From assembly GCA_030042795.1 (NCBI GenBank), contig JASHYZ010000679.1, positions 1-7,234 on the forward strand: DNA of 7,234 bases. The letters are read 5' to 3'. Within the stretch, counting starts at the first letter, position 1, and each line of letters starts with the position of its first letter. The position numbers and the translations under genes are program-made. Shown piece after piece: positions 5,275-7,234 of the stretch. Origin of the DNA: Terriglobia bacterium. Lineage in GTDB: Bacteria; Acidobacteriota; Terriglobia; UBA7540. The notes under the pieces were generated by a model. That model was not told the DNA's origin, searched no databases, and saw only the letters and a program-made list of their open reading frames with translations.

Positions 5275-5330
5275 GCTTTCCGCGCACCAAGGTTCGCGAT
5301 CCCAGTCCCGCGAATGTCAGAGAAACCCGC

Positions 5331-7234
5331 TTAAGACCTCGGACCGCACGCTTTGAATCTGGGCTTTCCGGCCATCAATTGCCGGTACACCACTTGGTCT
5401 CGCAGAATAGTTTGCACGTACGTGCGAGTCTCGGGGAAGGGAATGCTCTCCACGAAGACCACCGGCTCCAGGAACGAATGACCGTTCAGCCACTGCTTCA
5501 CGCGGTCCGGCCCGGCATTATAGGCCGCCAGAGCCTGCTCGATGTTCCCATTAAATTCGTGGATCATTTCGCTGAAGAACCTGCAACCCACACGAAGATT
5601 ATAACCAGGGTCAAACAGATTGCCGCTGGCGCGCCGGTGACGGCGGTTACTGCCGGGCCCCCGCGTTACCTCCTTTGCCGTGGGAGGCAACAACTGCATG
5701 AGTCCCCGCGCCCCGGGCCCGGAGACTGCCCTGGGATCAAATCCAGACTCCTGCCGGATGAGCGCCATTACAAGATAGGGATCGAGGTGGTTCGTGTACG
5801 CATTGCGCCGGACCAAATCCCAGAATGCCTCAGGGTAGAGTAAGTTCCAGATCTCGGCCGGCAGCGCGTCGAAATCCAGGTTCGCGTAATTGGGCACCGC
5901 TCGCTTGGCATGGTATGTCGCCGCCTCATACTCCTCGCGCTCGCGTTCGATTCGCGCCAGGGCCAGCCGGAGATCCGCGGATTCCTCGCTACCGGCCGCA
6001 TCCTGCAGCCGCAAACGCAGGTCGTGTTCGGCCAAGTCATTAAGACCAAGAGCAGCGAGCGTCAGGGCGGGCCGCTCGTCCGCACTCGACGGTGTCAGTC
6101 CACAAAGATGAGCTTGATCAACGGCATGATCGGCCACGGAGCCTTCGCGCTCAGCAATTGCGCGAATCTCAGGTGGAAGGGAAGCGCTCTCCGGTGCCGG
6201 CGAATGCGAAGCTGTCGCGTGGGTGGCGGCGGATCCAGCGAGGCTGCGCGCGCGTTCGGATGCTCGCAGCGAGTAGTAGTTGTTCCTGTAGCGTTGCCGA
6301 AGAAGTTTGTAAATAGAGAGGGCACTCTCCGGGTGCTGGGCCTCATCCAGACGGCCCAGCCAATAGAGCGCCGCCGGAATTCTGGAGGATGAGGGATAGT
6401 GTCCTGCATAAGCCAGAAGTCTTTGCCGGGCCTCCTCGGTGTCTCCCGCCAGATAAGCTGCCCATGCCATTTCCCACTCAACCTTCTCAATCAGCTCCGA
6501 GTTCGGGCATGATTCCGCCAGCGTCTTCCAAAAGATACAAGCTCGCGCCCAGTCCACCTGGCGCAGGAAGAAGTAGGACGCCGAGTCGAGAGCCGATGCG
6601 TAAGCAGAGGACCCGGCGTGAAGCCGCGCCATCTGGTCAAGGGCTGCCAGCATGCCGCTCTCATCGCGAGCATGGGAATAAGCTCTTACCGTTAGCAGAA
6701 AACGCTCTGCATCGGCATCGCCCGCCGGCCAGCCATCGGGGGAAAGATCAGCCAATGCCTCGCTGGTGCGCCCGAGAGTGATAAGGCAACGATCGCGGCC
6801 CAAGCGCCAGTTGAAGGAGGATGCGGCGTTAGGATCATCCTTGAGAAGCGCCTGATATTCGTCGACCGCGGCTTCGGCCCGGCCCGCCTTCTCCAAGGCG
6901 CTGGCCCGCGCAGCCCGGAGGTCCGCTGGTGGTTGCGGGTAGTTCGCTCCCAAACGCAGTTGAACAGACTTCAGCAAAGTTGCGGCGGGCGCCGCCTCCG
7001 GCGCAGTACAAAACTGATAGTAGACGTCCTGCAAAGCACGCGCGGCTTCGGTGAGTTTGCCAGCCTTTTCGTAAGCTTGGCCCAGCAAGTATTCGAGAGG
7101 CGGTTGTTTGTGTAGGGCGGGCGTCGCCTGCAGCACGCGAATGGCCTCGTCGGGCTGCTCGGATTGGATCAAGCAGAAGGCGAGAAGGCGCGTGGCGTCG
7201 ATACCGAGGACGCTCCTCGGAAAGAGGTCCTTGA
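5331..7234 (-). CDS. Soluble lytic murein transglycosylase, Slt family (5' end off window)
   Basis: The frame is open from the right edge to a TAA at 5333-5331, giving 633 visible residues; the N-terminus, including any signal peptide, is missing. A TTG at 7172 could be mistaken for a start, but the frame and repeat helices continue upstream. Numbering from the first full codon (7232-7230): residues 1 to about 460 are alpha-helical, TPR-like hairpins (LGQAYEKAGKLTEAARAL, MAWAAYLAGDTEEAR, ALYWLGRLDE), equivalent to the superhelical doughnut of Slt70. Residues about 465-620 are the lysozyme-like SLT domain: catalytic Glu495 in IRQESGFDP (codon 5750-5748), then GLMQLLPPTA at 510-519, NLFDPGYNLRVG at 538-549 and AYNAGP at 570-575. 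The family cleaves the MurNAc-GlcNAc bond in the periplasm, producing 1,6-anhydro-MurNAc ends, for wall turnover. A basic segment SNRRHRRASG precedes NLFDP. It is probably the first visible gene of an operon with the aminotransferase. Confidence 0.93.
   Translation of the reverse strand, partial: KDLFPRSVLGIDATRLLAFCLIQSEQPDEAIRVLQATPALHKQPPLEYLLGQAYEKAGKLTEAARALQDVYYQFCTAPEAAPAATLLKSVQLRLGANYPQPPADLRAARASALEKAGRAEAAVDEYQALLKDDPNAASSFNWRLGRDRCLITLGRTSEALADLSPDGWPAGDADAERFLLTVRAYSHARDESGMLAALDQMARLHAGSSAYASALDSASYFFLRQVDWARACIFWKTLAESCPNSELIEKVEWEMAWAAYLAGDTEEARQRLLAYAGHYPSSSRIPAALYWLGRLDEAQHPESALSIYKLLRQRYRNNYYSLRASERARSLAGSAATHATASHSPAPESASLPPEIRAIAEREGSVADHAVDQAHLCGLTPSSADERPALTLAALGLNDLAEHDLRLRLQDAAGSEESADLRLALARIEREREEYEAATYHAKRAVPNYANLDFDALPAEIWNLLYPEAFWDLVRRNAYTNHLDPYLVMALIRQESGFDPRAVSGPGARGLMQLLPPTAKEVTRGPGSNRRHRRASGNLFDPGYNLRVGCRFFSEMIHEFNGNIEQALAAYNAGPDRVKQWLNGHSFLEPVVFVESIPFPETRTYVQTILRDQVVYRQLMAGKPRFKACGPRS

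Noticed and set aside
5267..5290. TTG start eight codons upstream of the aminotransferase ATG
   Set aside because: The added residues are not part of the family core, and AGGAG sits before the downstream ATG.
5379..6392. Plus-strand open frames of 154 and 160 codons
   Set aside because: Antisense to the lytic transglycosylase, including its catalytic domain; no independent motif.
7172..7172. TTG as the true start of the lytic transglycosylase
   Set aside because: The frame stays open to the window edge, and starting here would leave no signal peptide for a periplasmic enzyme.

Overview
The window looks like ordinary chromosomal DNA from an Acidobacteriota (Terriglobia/Koribacter-like) bacterium. 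The basis is family resemblance: a very long winged-helix/membrane/TPR one-component regulator, and a short XRE regulator of a type I associate with that phylum. The DNA is moderately GC-rich with GC-biased third codon positions. No marker gene settles the taxonomy, so this is an inference. I see no tRNA, rRNA, CRISPR array, transposase, integrase or phage gene.

Layout. Positions 1-2750 (minus) hold most of a large regulator whose 3' end lies off the left edge: an OmpR/CadC-type winged helix, one membrane helix, a TolB-N/FlgO-like domain and at least eight TPR units in an exact 40-residue register. A 223-bp divergent spacer (2751-2973) separates it from a 78-residue orphan protein (2974-3210, plus) with a strong ribosome binding site. 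The spacer is rich in short repeats and a long inverted repeat. Next is a 270-bp non-coding interval (3211-3480), strongly purine-rich in part, that can fold into several consecutive stem-loops. It leads into an XRE-family repressor-like gene (3481-3864, plus). A 217-bp convergent spacer (3865-4081) follows. The right half is a probable two-gene minus-strand unit: a soluble lytic murein transglycosylase of the Slt type (5331-7234, 5' end off the right edge), then a class I PLP-dependent aminotransferase (4082-5266).

How the parts may work together. The transglycosylase cleaves peptidoglycan glycan strands in the periplasm, while the aminotransferase is cytosolic amino-acid metabolism. Their pairing looks like co-transcription rather than a shared pathway. 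The wHTH-TPR protein would sense something on the periplasmic face, perhaps a protein ligand, and regulate transcription from the membrane; the neighbouring divergent spacer is the obvious first target. The XRE protein may be autoregulated. No exciting new system is evident. The points most worth a second look are the orphan 78-aa gene, the repeats around its 5' end, and the hairpin-rich leader before the XRE gene.
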